A stretch of 64,000 nucleotides of DNA, taken from positions 24,469,126-24,533,125 of the forward strand of contig NC_063261.1 in NCBI RefSeq assembly GCF_019578655.1. Direction: 5' to 3'. Of this stretch, positions 36,331 to 48,323 are shown piece by piece. Every line of letters begins with the position of its first letter. The first letter of the stretch is position 1. Position numbers and translations under genes: made by a program. The DNA is from Ricinus communis (lineage: Eukaryota; Streptophyta; Magnoliopsida; Malpighiales; Euphorbiaceae). The notes under the pieces are model-generated. The model had not been told where the DNA came from and did not search any database. It saw nothing but the letters and a program-made list of their open reading frames with translations.

Positions 36331-39300
36331 ATGAATTGCCTTCATTATCTCCCAAGGTCCTTCTTTTCTCTTCTCAATAATCATCTTTCCAATGTCTTTT
36401 AGTTTTTCTTATTTATTTATTTTATTGGAAATTGCAGATCCTCTGCCTTGCCATTTCAAGGATTCAAATGTCACCATCAGAGAAAGCTTTCTTCTTCGTC
36501 TTCATGTTCATTATCTTTTAATTTAATGGTAATAACTTTTATCTTACTGCTATATATATTCAGATTTTTAATTAGTTTTATAATCTAAGCTTAAGTTATT
36601 ATATTCATGTTATTTGTTTTGCAGCGTTGTACTGATCTCCATCGAACTATGACTGTAAAGGTAGCTTCTGGAATCTCTAGATTCGACTATGACGCTACTT
36701 TGCTTTTTTTTTTTTTTGTGCTTAATTGTTATTAATGTATTAAAATATCTGCTATGGGAGGTATTATTAATTATTAGGATATAAGTTATGTTGTTGAACA
36801 GTGAAATTAGATGCTTATAATTTTGCTTCGCAATTTAGTAAATATCTAGTGGTATTATTAGATTTTCTTTTGGAATATTCTTCGGTTTGTTTGTTTCTGT
36901 TATTTTTTATTTTCTTTGTCTTTATTCTTCTTTAGAGGAAAAAAAGGTTCTCTTTCTGGTTGGCGCTTTTTTCTTTTTTACCTTTCTCTCTTAGTGGTCC
37001 ATATAATGAATTCATGTTGTTGTTGCTGTTGTCTTCAACATATTTTGAAATTTCAGGCAATTCAGTTTTCGAATAAAAAGCTTCACTAATTCTTTTTCTC
37101 TTAATGAGAGTTCATTTTAATCATAGTAATAATAAGAAGTATGATAATGACCATAATTGGCTTATTTAATGGAATTTAATTCTTATTTAATTGGCGATCC
37201 TACATACACTATCATGGAAGGTTGTTTTGAATATGAACTGTAGGTGGTTTATTATGGTAATTGAAATCTTTTTTTTTTTCTGCAAGATTTAGTGACCCTG
37301 CTGCCAGCTGCTTTATTAAGTTTGGTTTTTTGTTTTCCCTGACATAAGTTTATTTGATGTTGATGCTTGTAGGCAATTTCTGGTTCTGCTTCGAGTGCTG
37401 AGACAAGTGGTGCAGATGTGAAAGAAGAGGAAGAAAAATCTGAAATCTACAGTCATAACATGACAGAAGCTATGGGTGCTGGTAAAGTTAAAAAATGCTG
37501 CATTCCCATTTTAAGCATGAGTAATTGGTGAATGAGGTGTGTTCTATTTCAGGGGCATGCGCCTGAGATTTTATTTATTTATTTTTCATTTTTTTTTTAA
37601 TTTTTTGGTTTTTTGAAAGTTTTAGTCTGATCAAACAAATGAAAATCTTTGATGGAAGGGATTATAGTTACCCTAGGGGTGTAATTAAGCTGTTGAATCG
37701 ATACAGTCAAGCCCAAGGTCTACTCGACTCAAAAACTCAAGGCTCGAAGCTTTACTTAATCAAGCTTAACTTTTTCATATTTGAGATCGACTCTTATTAG
37801 ATATGAAAACACTTAAGCTCGACTTGATTTATACTGTAATCTATTAAAAAATAATTTAAAATAAAGTTTGAATTAGCTCTAATAAATTTAGGTAAGCTCG
37901 AATTTGAGCTCAAATAATATTTATTATTTAAATATAATAATATTTTAAATTTTAAGAAATTGAATACTAAGCTTGCGAGCTACCCGAGTCAAGTGATGTA
38001 ATTATTGAACTCGGCTGGACTTGTTACTCAACTACTTGAGCTCAGGCTCAACTCAATAATAGTCGAATTAATTTCAAGTATTTTGTGAGTTCAGTTCAAG
38101 TAGCTCATGATTAGATCGACTCATTTACTCCTAGTTAGGCCTTTATGGTATTTTGTTTTCTTATTTTCTCATTCCTGATGTGTCAATTCTTTTTTATCTT
38201 TAAGGATTCTAATCATTTGTTCTAATGTGCTTAGTACAGTTTTGACCTATAGGCATGAATTAGGAATGAACTACAACTTCATTCTTCCAGATTTGATTGT
38301 AGGATCATGCCTACAGGTGATTCCTCGTTTTCAAACTGTGTTATTGAGGATTGTTTCCCCCCTCATACTCTCATAGATTATCTCTAACATTTGATATTTC
38401 AATTTCTTTCTTTCCTTTTTTTTTCCCTAATTGCTAGACTCCTGAAGATGTTGACAAGCTTCGAAGAATAGGAGTGAAAACCATATTTTGCTTGCAACAA
38501 GATCCTGACTTGGAGTATCCTAAATAAGTCCCTTTAAGTTCCATTAGGGTTCATGATTTGGTGAAAAGGATACTGTTGTTTTCATATCTTGCATCTTATA
38601 GATAGTTTTCATTTTCTTGATATGCAGCTTTTGAGCATTTGAGATCTCGAGAAGTTTTAGCATATGAAAATTGCTACAATCCCTTTACTACTGTTTCCAG
38701 ATATTTTGGGGTAGATATCACTGCCATTCGAGAGTATGCCAAGAAATGTGGCGACATTCAACATTTGCGTGCAGAGATACGGTCAGCAATGACGAATGGT
38801 TTATATTCTTGTGATAATATTCTGTGTATTAAGAAAGTAGCTTGACACGTGCATCATAAAAAGGGTTTTATGATATGTGTTAAGAAAGTAGCTTGACACA
38901 TATAATCACAAAAAAGAGTTTATGATGACATATGTCATAAAAAATAATTTTATGATGACATGTGTTAAGAAAGTAGCTTGACACGTGTTATCACAAAAAG
39001 GATTTTTAGTTTTTAGCTCTGACCTCCTTTTCATATATATATATATATATATTAATTATTTGATTTAACCCTTTAACTAAAATATAACTAAAACTAAAAC
39101 ATTTTACTAATATTATATGATGATAGTAGTGGAAAAGGTGTATTACTCTATTAGAAGCGAATACCTTTTAAAAGTTTCTCGTTTTTCTTTTCATTTATCT
39201 AAAAAGGTAATATGCATTTTAATATTTCATATCCGCAACCACTATCGACTTGCTATTTACATTTAATTTTAATATTTATTAGATCTACATGTCAAATTAT

Positions 39301-42300
39301 AATTTTTAAAAGGTTAGACACTCAATTATTAAATTCTCATATATTATTTTTATAATGATTCAGCACACATTTGAATAATAACAATTAAATTCTAATTTTT
39401 ATTATCAAATCTACACTGTTTTATGTAATAACTTCTTTTCTGAATGACCATCCATCATTTGAATTTTACCAGGCACACACATCCTTCAGCTTTAGGGCCG
39501 TTAACCCACTATGAAAAATATTTATATATATCATCCACAAAATTGTGGATGATATAAATCTCATTTTTATCTTCATCAATTTTAATTAATGTGTTATTCA
39601 ATTCTTTGTCTCCTTATGGGACTTGAGTTATCGATCCAAACATTTTCTACTATTTGGGACTACTGATGTAATATTCAGTTATTTACCTTTCAAAGTAGGT
39701 TTTTTTTGTTTGTTCTGGTGAAAAATTACTCTGTTAAACTATTATGTTATTAATATTCAATTTTCCATTACTGTACTAAAGAGCACAAACAATTATGTGC
39801 ACATGAATGTACATACTTACCTCTACTTTTGAATTGTGCAATTTTTCACCTGAGATTGTGGGTTATTTGACATGGCAGGGACTTTGATGCATTTGATTTG
39901 CGGATACGGCTTCCAGCAGTGGTTAGTAAATTATACAGGGCCATAAACCAAAATGGAGGCGTGACATATATACATTGCACTGCTGGACTAGGAAGAGCTC
40001 CTGGTGTTGCGGTATGCATTTCAGTTTTATTTTCAAAATATGTTTCTGTTCTGCCTGTTTATTTTTGCCAACAATTTCTGATTTGTTGCTATCATTCTTG
40101 TTTGTTTCTGAGATCAATCATGCATTAAAGAAGTTCCAGAAACCTTTTCACCTCTTGCCCCAAGTTTACTTGTTCCATAAATTTGCCCCATGAAATTTGG
40201 TCGTGCTCCTCAGATTTGGGGGAGTTGTAAAGTTGGCTCTCCTTGTATTTTCTCACAGAGCAATGCTTCACATTCTAGATGTTCTGAGGAGTTGAATTTA
40301 ATTTCTTAAACTATGTATACAAAGCCTGTAATATACGCTTGTGTGTTTGCAGAAAAATTATATAGTTTTTGACTTTTAATTGCATCTCACACCTATCTGC
40401 TTGTTATACAAGAATGGAAATGAATAATCAGAATCTTTCATCCTCGGTTGTGGCATCCTAACTCCTTTGACATTGTAGATTAAACCCTTTAAACAAGTAA
40501 TGCATAATCTTATCATGCAAATCGAGATTCTTGTGAATAAATGGTTTGATTTAAATTAAGTTCATTCAACTAGATCCACATTTAAGAAGCATTGTGGAAG
40601 CATAGCCACAAGTCAATACTCAAGCAGAAACTGAAATAACTGGATCAACTGCACTTTATCCTGAGTTGCTAAATTCGATTTAGGTCACTCGGACATGGGC
40701 ATGAGACTTTGACTTTTAACATAGAAGGAAAATCTGTGAAATGTGGAACCAGGCAAGCACCACAACAAACGTACTCCTGTTGGATACCTGTACTTGAGTT
40801 TCTTTTCTGGACACTGCTGGATATTGGTTTTCCATTAGTTTCCTTTCTGGAGAAAGGGCTGAGAGTTGGTGAGAGTAGAAAGGAACTCCAACTAGTTATT
40901 AAAAGTCACTGTCAATACTTGCAGGGGAAAGTTTCTGCAGAAAATAACTAAATATTCAGGTTCAGCACAAAACTACAATAAAAATATTTGCCAAATTCTG
41001 TAGTGAGCTTGTACCTAGCCTAGGGGTTTCTTTTATGCAGTTACAAAATTGAAGTTTCTTATTAGAATACACGTGACAAGTCAAGTTATCAACTTGAAGT
41101 GCATTTAATTAGTAAGTATTGTTAAAGTTCCTTGTATGCTTAGCAAGCGGCAGAAGTTTTCGTTCTTGTATAAAACTAAGTGGTTTTCTGTAAGCTGGTG
41201 AATCGTACTTTGTATCCTCTGGTGGACATGAAAATTTATATACAAGAAACTGATGGGATGTGAAATTGATATTTATGTTGAAAAGAAAGATTTCTGGGAT
41301 GCAAAAATGATATAAATATTGAAAAGAAAGAATTTGAAAATATTGGGGGTTTCTTGAATGGAGGAGATGCAACACTTGGTGATAACCACTGATATGTTTT
41401 TTTAATTATCCTTCTAAGAGTATATTTTATCTGCTTGATTTCTTTATTTGTGATTTTCTATTGCTTTTTTAAAAAAAAAAAAATAAATAAAAATTATGAA
41501 ATGCATGATTGCTTGAGTAAGTGCATGGCCTTTTTCGTTCGGGGTTGAAAAGAAGTCTTTTTATTTTTTGTGAATAATAACATTTATGAGGCTAACTTTT
41601 GGTTCAAATTCTAATTAAAGCTAAGTGAAATAATCTCTGCAATCTTTTTGATCTGACATTCCTACCCTTTAGGATGAGAATTTGAAAGTACCTTCTCATG
41701 TACATGGAAAAGTCATGCAGGGAATCATAAGTACAAGATTGTGACTTCTAGTGGATGCCACATTCACTTACAAGTCTAATGCAAGAGTTATATTCCCAGT
41801 CACTTTCATGGGCAATTCTAAGAACCAACTGCATTCCTATAGTAAATTGTCCACTTTTATATCTGTTCGGGAATTGTTCTTTATAGAATGAAACTTGCAA
41901 ATGAGCCAAATAAAATAATGTGGAACAAATTTCAAAAAAACTTAGAAGTGATAAATACATCTGGTTGTTGATTGCTGTAGTATGTGCTCGCTTTTGTTAT
42001 TACAGCATCAGGTTCTTGTAAGGTTGAATGACCATGTGCTCTGGATTGTCAATGGTGGTACTTGATTGTCTATCCTTCATTATGAAGTGAGCGTTTTTTT
42101 TTTGAATCACAGATGGCATATATGTTCTGGGTTCAAGGTTACAAACTTAGTGATGCTCATGATTTGCTTCTGGTAACTCTTTCTTTCTTTCCTTTATGTA
42201 GTTTGTTATACCAATGAAGGTCTTTTTTAATTGATTATGGCATCCCGAGTAATTTTAAGAGGTCCATGCATTCTGTTTCATAGCTAAATGTTATTATGCA

Positions 42301-45300
42301 GCAGAAAATTCCTTAGGCCTTGCTTGGATGGGGTTAGGGGAAGGGTAATTAAAGAAAGTTAAGAAAGCGGAAGGGAGGAGAAGGATGGGGAAGTGTACAT
42401 AATTACTTTTCCCTTGTTTGGGGGAGGAGTGGAAGTATGGGGGTGGATAAATAGGGATAAAACTGAAAAAGAAAATCAGCTGCCATCACTTTCTTCCCCT
42501 TTCTTACACCCCAATTCGGGGTGTAAGAAAAAAGAGGACCTGAGCTGTATGGAAGGGTAAGATGTGCCCTTCCATTTAACTTGTATTTTTCTTTCCAAAC
42601 AGGGGTAGAAGCCTACCCTCCTTACCCCCTTTCAAGCAGGCCCTTTATTAAATTGATTCTTCAAGTCTTTTGTAGTTCCAGTTGATGAACTTATAACTTC
42701 AGCATATAAAAAAATGTTGGTTGGTAGTTGAATACGCAATATGAGGTACTTTATGGCAGACCACTTTCAAATTTCTTGATGTCAAAATTGCAAAACAGTG
42801 CTTAAAACAATGGTCTAACATTGGGAATAAGTAGCAATGGTAGTGGTTAAATCTGTCATCTTCCTACTTTTCTAGCTTATTAGTTGAAAGATCATTTTAG
42901 CTAAGGCCCTGATTTCAAATTTCAGTGATATCTTATGCTTTTGTGATTTGCTAGGCTGTCATTGCGCATCTCATGTAATGCAAAAGACAGGAACATGATT
43001 GAAGCCATTACATATATGGATCAATGTCAAAATCTTAAATTCATTTTTTGGTATTTGTGGAGTTCATGAGAACTAAATCTATAGTACAGACTAGCTGATT
43101 AGCATCTTAAAAGTATCTTATAATTTCTGTTCTTCCAGAGCAAGCGCTCATGCTTCCCTAAGCTCGATGCTATAAAAAGTGCAACTGCTGATATTGTAAG
43201 TTCTACCCTTTTCCTAGTGCCATTGGATTGAAGTCTTGATATGAAGTCTTTTCTACATGTTTGGTTTCTTTTCTCTTATTTTCTTAACTGTGACGTACAT
43301 TATTAGAATTTTGAAGATTATACACTGTATAATGAAGCTGGATCATTGTTTTCTGCCATTTAATATACACATCATTGCTCAGTCTGCAAGTACATTGTTT
43401 GCCATATGATGTGTCAGAAATGTACCCCCCATTTCTCAATTTGCAATCAGAATTCACTAGTTATGCATGTATTTGATCATTATCTTACCATATGCATTGG
43501 CGTTATGATTTGGTGTTAAATATTATAATTCTAATGACTTTTGATAAAATTCCATTAATTGTGGCTTCGTAAACGTTTTTTGACAGCCTAAATGTGAGCG
43601 ACTTTGAGGTGGCCATGTCTTTTCCCATGATACAATAGTCCAGCAGTTGTGTTTATTGTTATCGTGAAATGGTTGTCCAGAAGTTATGTTTTACATTTCT
43701 ATGTCCTCTAACTCTTCATTGGCAATCTATGGAGTCAGTAAGAATTAAAGAAACTCTCCAGCAGAAAATAACATCTTACTTGGATTTAAACATCCTTTTG
43801 AAAGACTTTTAGCAATGAAGATAGGGGTAACTTGGGGAATTCTAAGAGACTCGGGACATATTGACATTCTTTAATATAAATTAATTAAAACTTCTTTATT
43901 AAATTTCTTGTCTTCTGTGATTTTTTTTCCTTTGAGAAAAAGAATACTATAGCTTTGAATATTAAAGTATTTGAATAACTAATAATCTTTTGCTTATTAA
44001 ATTCATTTCTTTGTAGTATATATTTTGATATGTTTGTATTCTTTTATTCCAATAGTTATATTTGTCCAGAGTGCGTAACTGATTTTAGAGGGGTTTGAAG
44101 TATATCAAATCAGAACCAATGAGTAGTAAATGAAGAAAGAGTTAACAAAGCTTATATTGTTGTTTTGCCTCCTCTAATTTCAGTTGTTGATCAATTATGG
44201 TGGTGCCCTAAAATGGCAAAGCAATAAACTTGGGTGTGGGAAATAAAGTTGTTGATAATCTAATTTAGTTTTACACTTTAAGAATAAGAAACAAAAGCCT
44301 GATTGTGTAGTATCTTCTGGCTTATGATTTTTACACATTATAAATTAATTTGTTTCATTGCTCTTAATTAAAAGCTTACAGGTCTCAGGGGGAGGCTTGT
44401 TACTCTCACATGGAAAGATAGTAAATGCACCACAGTAGAAATTTCTGGACTTGATATTGGATGGGGCCAGGTAATGTTTGCTGTATGAACTTACTCTGGA
44501 ACCTTTAATGCAGCATTGAGAGTAGTTTGTGGTTGTCAATGATAAGCTATGGAGTATGGACAATGTGAAATCTTGTCACTTGTACTTGTTTATGTGCCCA
44601 TTGTTTTTTCTTTTCCTTTTTCTGTGTTCTTTCACAAGAGCATTATGGTTCACTCAATGCGCGGGAATGGGAGACTAGTTGTTGGCCTCTGTGGTTTAAG
44701 CTTTATTAAAAGAATTGAGTAAAGAAAAGAGAATACAGCTTGTCAAAAAAGAAGCCTATCCGCTTTTTGTTCTTTCTATTTCTGTTATATTCCATATATA
44801 CGTGGAATGAAATACAGAAATAAAGTTTGACTCTAAATTTTATTTATCCTAATAAAAAGACTTTTTCATTTTTCTAGTAATTGGATAGAGGATAAGATAT
44901 CTTCCTGAATTGAAAAAGAATTAAAAAAAAAAAAAGAAAGAAAGAGAAAAAAATATAAAATAGTTTTACTTTCCATTTGTCTATGATTTGCTTTATTTTT
45001 CTGTTGCCAGAGAATACCTTTAAAACTTGATGAGGAAAGAGCCTCATGGATTCTCAAGAGGGAATTATTGGTGAGACTTTTTTTCCCCCTTCTATTCTTT
45101 TCTTAGGAGTACGGCCCATGCATTTGCAATGCACAAATTCTCAAAAGGGACTTCTTATAGTTTCACTTTTTTTTTTTCTTTTTGAGGTTTCATTTCTTTT
45201 TCTCTTTTACTTTTGACTCCATATTTCCTTTTACACTTCTGATGCACAACTCTAAACAATGGTTCTGCAATCTTTATATTCAAAGTTTGTCATGGTTCAT

Positions 45301-46582
45301 GGTTGTATCTGGTTTACAGGCTATGTAATTTTAGCAGTTGTTAAAAGTATACTGAAGGAATTCATCTTGAATGACATTTACAGCAAGCCAATTTCCACAA
45401 GTTTCTCGACCAAGTTATAACTGATATGAGAGTTCCTTGTGTTTCAAACATATAATTCTTGTTTTTATCATTCTACTCATTTGCAAAAATATTATGGTAT
45501 ATATCCTTCAAGTGTTAGAACTAAATGTTTCCCTACCTTAGTTTTTAAAAAAGAAGAAAAAGAACATTCGATGCAGACTTCTTTATTATTTCCAGATTTT
45601 TATTTGTGATGCATTCGGTTAACTTTTCGAACAATTAAGCAAAGCTGTTACTAAGATGGGTGACTTTGAACTCAATATGCTACTTAAATGGAAATCGCAG
45701 CAGTATACTGAGCAGTTATGGAAATGGATGTTCATGTAACTTTATGCATTTAAGTTCAGATAAAATATTGTGCTAACTTGCACTTCTACAGGAAGGATGC
45801 TATGAGTACAAGTACATTATCGATGGTGAATGGACATATAATAAACATGAGCCTGTTACCTCTCCTAACAAAGATGGACATGTCAACAATTATGTTCAGG
45901 TAAAATCCAGCTCTCAATGCTTTCTTTTCAATTATTACTATGAGTATATTTTGCTTTGGCAGTTTGGGAGAGAAAGTGGGGAAAGTGCTGATCTAATGGA
46001 CAGGAACTAGGATCATGTTTTCTTGTCAAAAAAGAATTAGGATCATGGTTCTTTTTGGATTTCTTCTTCTTTTTCTTATATTATTTCTCTTTTTTCTTTT
46101 GCCAATGATAGGACTCAAGGATAAACAATTGGTCAGTAAATTGGTACTTGGTAGTGCAGTTTTTCCAATTTTGAAACATCAAGTTTACATTGTCTTAGTT
46201 AGTTAGTCCTAAAATTTAAAGCTTCCTGAATTGTGGATTGTTTGACGTTGCTCCTTCCGCTGGGAAGATGGGCTTTTGCAAGTTCCTAAAATACCCATGT
46301 TGAACTATATCCTTAGGTCTAGAGATGAATTCAGTTGCCAAAAAGTGTATGATTAGTATAGGAGCCAACGGTGATTGCTTGCGTTTTTAATCACAAATGT
46401 TTCTATAAGTAAATTTCATTTGATGTTCTCTTCTGCTCATCAACCAGGTTCTGAATGATGACACCAACAGTATTAGTGCAGCCATTCGTAAGAGATTGAC
46501 TGGCCATGACCCAGACTTAATGAGGGATGAACGGTTAAAAATACGACAGTTTCTTGAAAATTGTCCCAAAGATGAGGAGTAA
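36331..46582 (+). CDS. SEX4: Phosphoglucan phosphatase SEX4/DSP4, chloroplastic
   Basis: Spliced CDS: join(36331..36356, 36438..36528, 36625..36660, 37373..37481, 38240..38316, 38438..38514, 38701..38781, 39879..40011, 42113..42172, 43139..43195, 44375..44470, 45011..45070, 45792..45899, 46448..46582); 14 exons, 1146 nt, 381 aa. SEX4 removes phosphate from starch glucan at night, allowing amylases to degrade the granule. A Ser-rich transit peptide precedes the dual-specificity phosphatase domain (about residues 90-245), with the P-loop HCTAGLGRA (Cys199, Arg205) and the general acid Asp167 in RDFDAFD. A C-terminal CBM48 glycan-binding domain follows, with Trp279 in DIGWGQ and Lys308/Trp315 in [10 protein letters not shown]. 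All key residues are present, each one position later than recalled Arabidopsis numbering. Intron 6 is U12-type. AATAAA signals lie at 46630 and 46704. Confidence 0.96.
37673..38134. mobile_element. hAT-like non-autonomous element in SEX4 intron 4
   Basis: The left end CTAGGGGTGTAATTAAGC and the right end GATCGACTCATTTACTCCTAG form imperfect terminal inverted repeats of the 'TAGGGGTGTAAATGAGCCGA' style seen in plant hAT-type MITEs. The interior is rich in 'gctcgaa' and 'gagctca' words, typical of that group. I could not define an 8-bp target duplication. It is intronic and does not affect the reading frame. Confidence 0.5.
38515..38700 (+). other. U12-type (minor spliceosome) intron 6 of SEX4
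   Basis: The donor reads GTATCCTAA, matching the U12 core GTATCCT exactly. A branch-site candidate TCCCTTTAC (7 of 9 with TTCCTTAAC) lies with its adenine about 13 nt before the AG at 38699-38700. No polypyrimidine-AG pattern of a strong U2 site is needed. Only this splice restores the conserved protein (DLE-YFGVD across the junction). Reading through gives CCT AAA TAA and a stop. Confidence 0.8.
38829..38984 (+). repeat. Three copies of a 20-bp repeat in SEX4 intron 7
   Basis: TTAAGAAAGTAGCTTGACAC occurs exactly at 38829-38848, 38880-38899 and 38965-38984, each followed by diverged 'atcacaaaaag' and 'ttttatgat' blocks. It starts just downstream of exon 7. Confidence 0.9.
42315..42644. mobile_element. 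MITE-like element with GGCC-type inverted ends in SEX4 intron 9
   Basis: The left end AGGCCTTGCTTGGATGGGG and the reverse complement of the right end AGGGCCTGCTTGAAAGGGGG are clearly related terminal inverted repeats. The interior contains a GC-rich hairpin ('cttacaccccaattc' with 'ggggtgtaag'). The GGCCTTGTTTGG-like ends recall Tourist/Harbinger-type or hAT-type MITEs. The target duplication could not be settled. Confidence 0.55.
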
Positions 46583-47930
46583 ACTGTATTAATGAAAAGA
46601 AAGGTACACAATTCTGCATGTAAAGATGTAATAAAATGTTTGAATCATCAGTAAGCACATGTATTATTTATCATGTAAGTTACTGTTAATGATAATAATT
46701 ATCAATAAAGCGGTTATGGGTAGACTCTTTTTCCTATGAGCTAGAGCAGGACTTGCAGTGTCCAGTTCATTGTTTCTTGGCTATTGCTGACTGGAATTCA
46801 TATTCATAGACAAGAATATGAGCTTTCAATTCTCAGCAGAAGCATCAAGTGAAAGTGGTAATTGTCTCTTGCAGGTCTGGGATTTATTTAAAATAGACAG
46901 AATGCTTGATGCACTTTGTGCTTGCCATAGAATTATCTAGCCACTTGAGATGAGGGTTTGGTTGCTAGGAATAAAAACCTTTTGGCATTCTAGGATAGAA
47001 TAATATATGAAAGAAAACTGCTAGCATGTAAGGGACGTTGTGGAAACCCTTTATAAATATATATGTTAATCTTTTGCATTTTGTTTATGGAGTCCTTGTG
47101 AGCTATTTTGGATTAAATGGTAAGATCTTCATTTTTGCGATCGACATGGAGCTATTGAAGGTGTATAGTTGTGTGAAAACTAACATGGAGATTTGCAGTA
47201 TGTAGCTGAAATGGTCACACAGCAGATTGACACATTTGGTAATATTACTTGTTTATAGGGCTATAAACGAACTAAGTCTCTTGTGAACTACTGGGAGTTC
47301 GGTCCAATAAAAACTCATTCGAGGTCGTCAGTATAGGCTTGTTAGTTTTAACAAATCAAGTTCAAGTTTATCAATGTCGGCTGGTTAGCTTGCAAGCTGA
47401 CTTATTTATAAACTTATGAGCTTATTCATGAGCCTTAAATTATTCTTACCGTCTCTGAATTTTGAGCTAGTATTATTAAAGTTCTTAATCATTAATTTAT
47501 AGCATTAAATCGCATTGATTTTAGTATTACAAAAGTCTTTCTTACTATTTTTCGGTAGAGATTCCATTGGAAAATTGATGTGGTATGCGACATGTAATGT
47601 ATTCAATAACATTTTCTTATTTTCTAATTAAAAAATTTATCTCGCTTATCAACATATTCTCTATATATTTTTCTTTCTATATCTATCTCTCTCTTTTTCA
47701 ATGTCTCTCCCTCTCTAGATTAAACCCTTTCACTACACAAATTTCAGTCCACAAACTTTACTAAGCTTCTCTTAAATATATTTTTTCTCAACAAGCTATC
47801 TTTTCCTCATAGTCATTATGTTATTAGTGTTGGAGCTTTGGGGGTCCACCTGGACACCACTACGGTCATTATCTTTTCGATGCGAATCGGGACATCCATT
47901 CCAGAGACTGTTGTGTAATGCGCGAGTAAA
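46583..47930. other. SEX4 3' flank with transposon-like sequence
   Basis: The first few hundred bases include the likely polyadenylation region of SEX4. From about 47250 to 47450 the sequence 'gggctataaacgaac...gcttgcaagctgac...gagcttattcatgagcc' resembles hAT-type repeat interiors. Near 47912-47938 a Helitron-like 3' end occurs (see palindrome entry). No gene was recognised. Confidence 0.45.
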
Positions 47931-47934
47931 CAAC

Positions 47935-47986
47935 TAGTATGTATGTATGTAGGTATATATATATATACCTACATACATACATACTA
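47935..47986. repeat. Perfect 52-bp palindrome
   Basis: The halves 47935-47960 and 47961-47986 are exact reverse complements: TATGTATG-type arms, then AGGTATATATAT and its mirror. It begins inside the CTAG (47934-47937) of a Helitron-like terminus ('taatgcgcgagtaaacaactag'), similar to the terminus at 16651-16673. Confidence 0.9.
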
Positions 47987-48323
47987 TATTTAACATTTTA
48001 CTTTTAAGTGTTCTCTTACACGTTTTAGGAAAATTCTCTTAAAATTTCAAGTAAAAATAAAACAGGGCAGTTTTATGCCCGTGAACAATTCTTCACACTC
48101 ATGAAGAATAAAGATCTACGATTGTAACCCAGAATTTCCACCCATGAAGCAGCTAAACCAAAGAAAGGCAGAAAAGATATAGACGACCTCATAACTTCCA
48201 GTCCCAGCCATGAAGATCAAGCTTCACACTTGCGACACAGGATTCACGGTCGTGTCCTCGCTTCATTTTGAGAAGAAAGGGACAAAGATTTCATGACCAA
48301 GTTGTCCCAATCGTGAAGAAAAC

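Noticed and set aside
36065..36334. 89-codon open frame over the SEX4 promoter
   Set aside because: It spans the TATA box and leader and contains low-complexity sequence.
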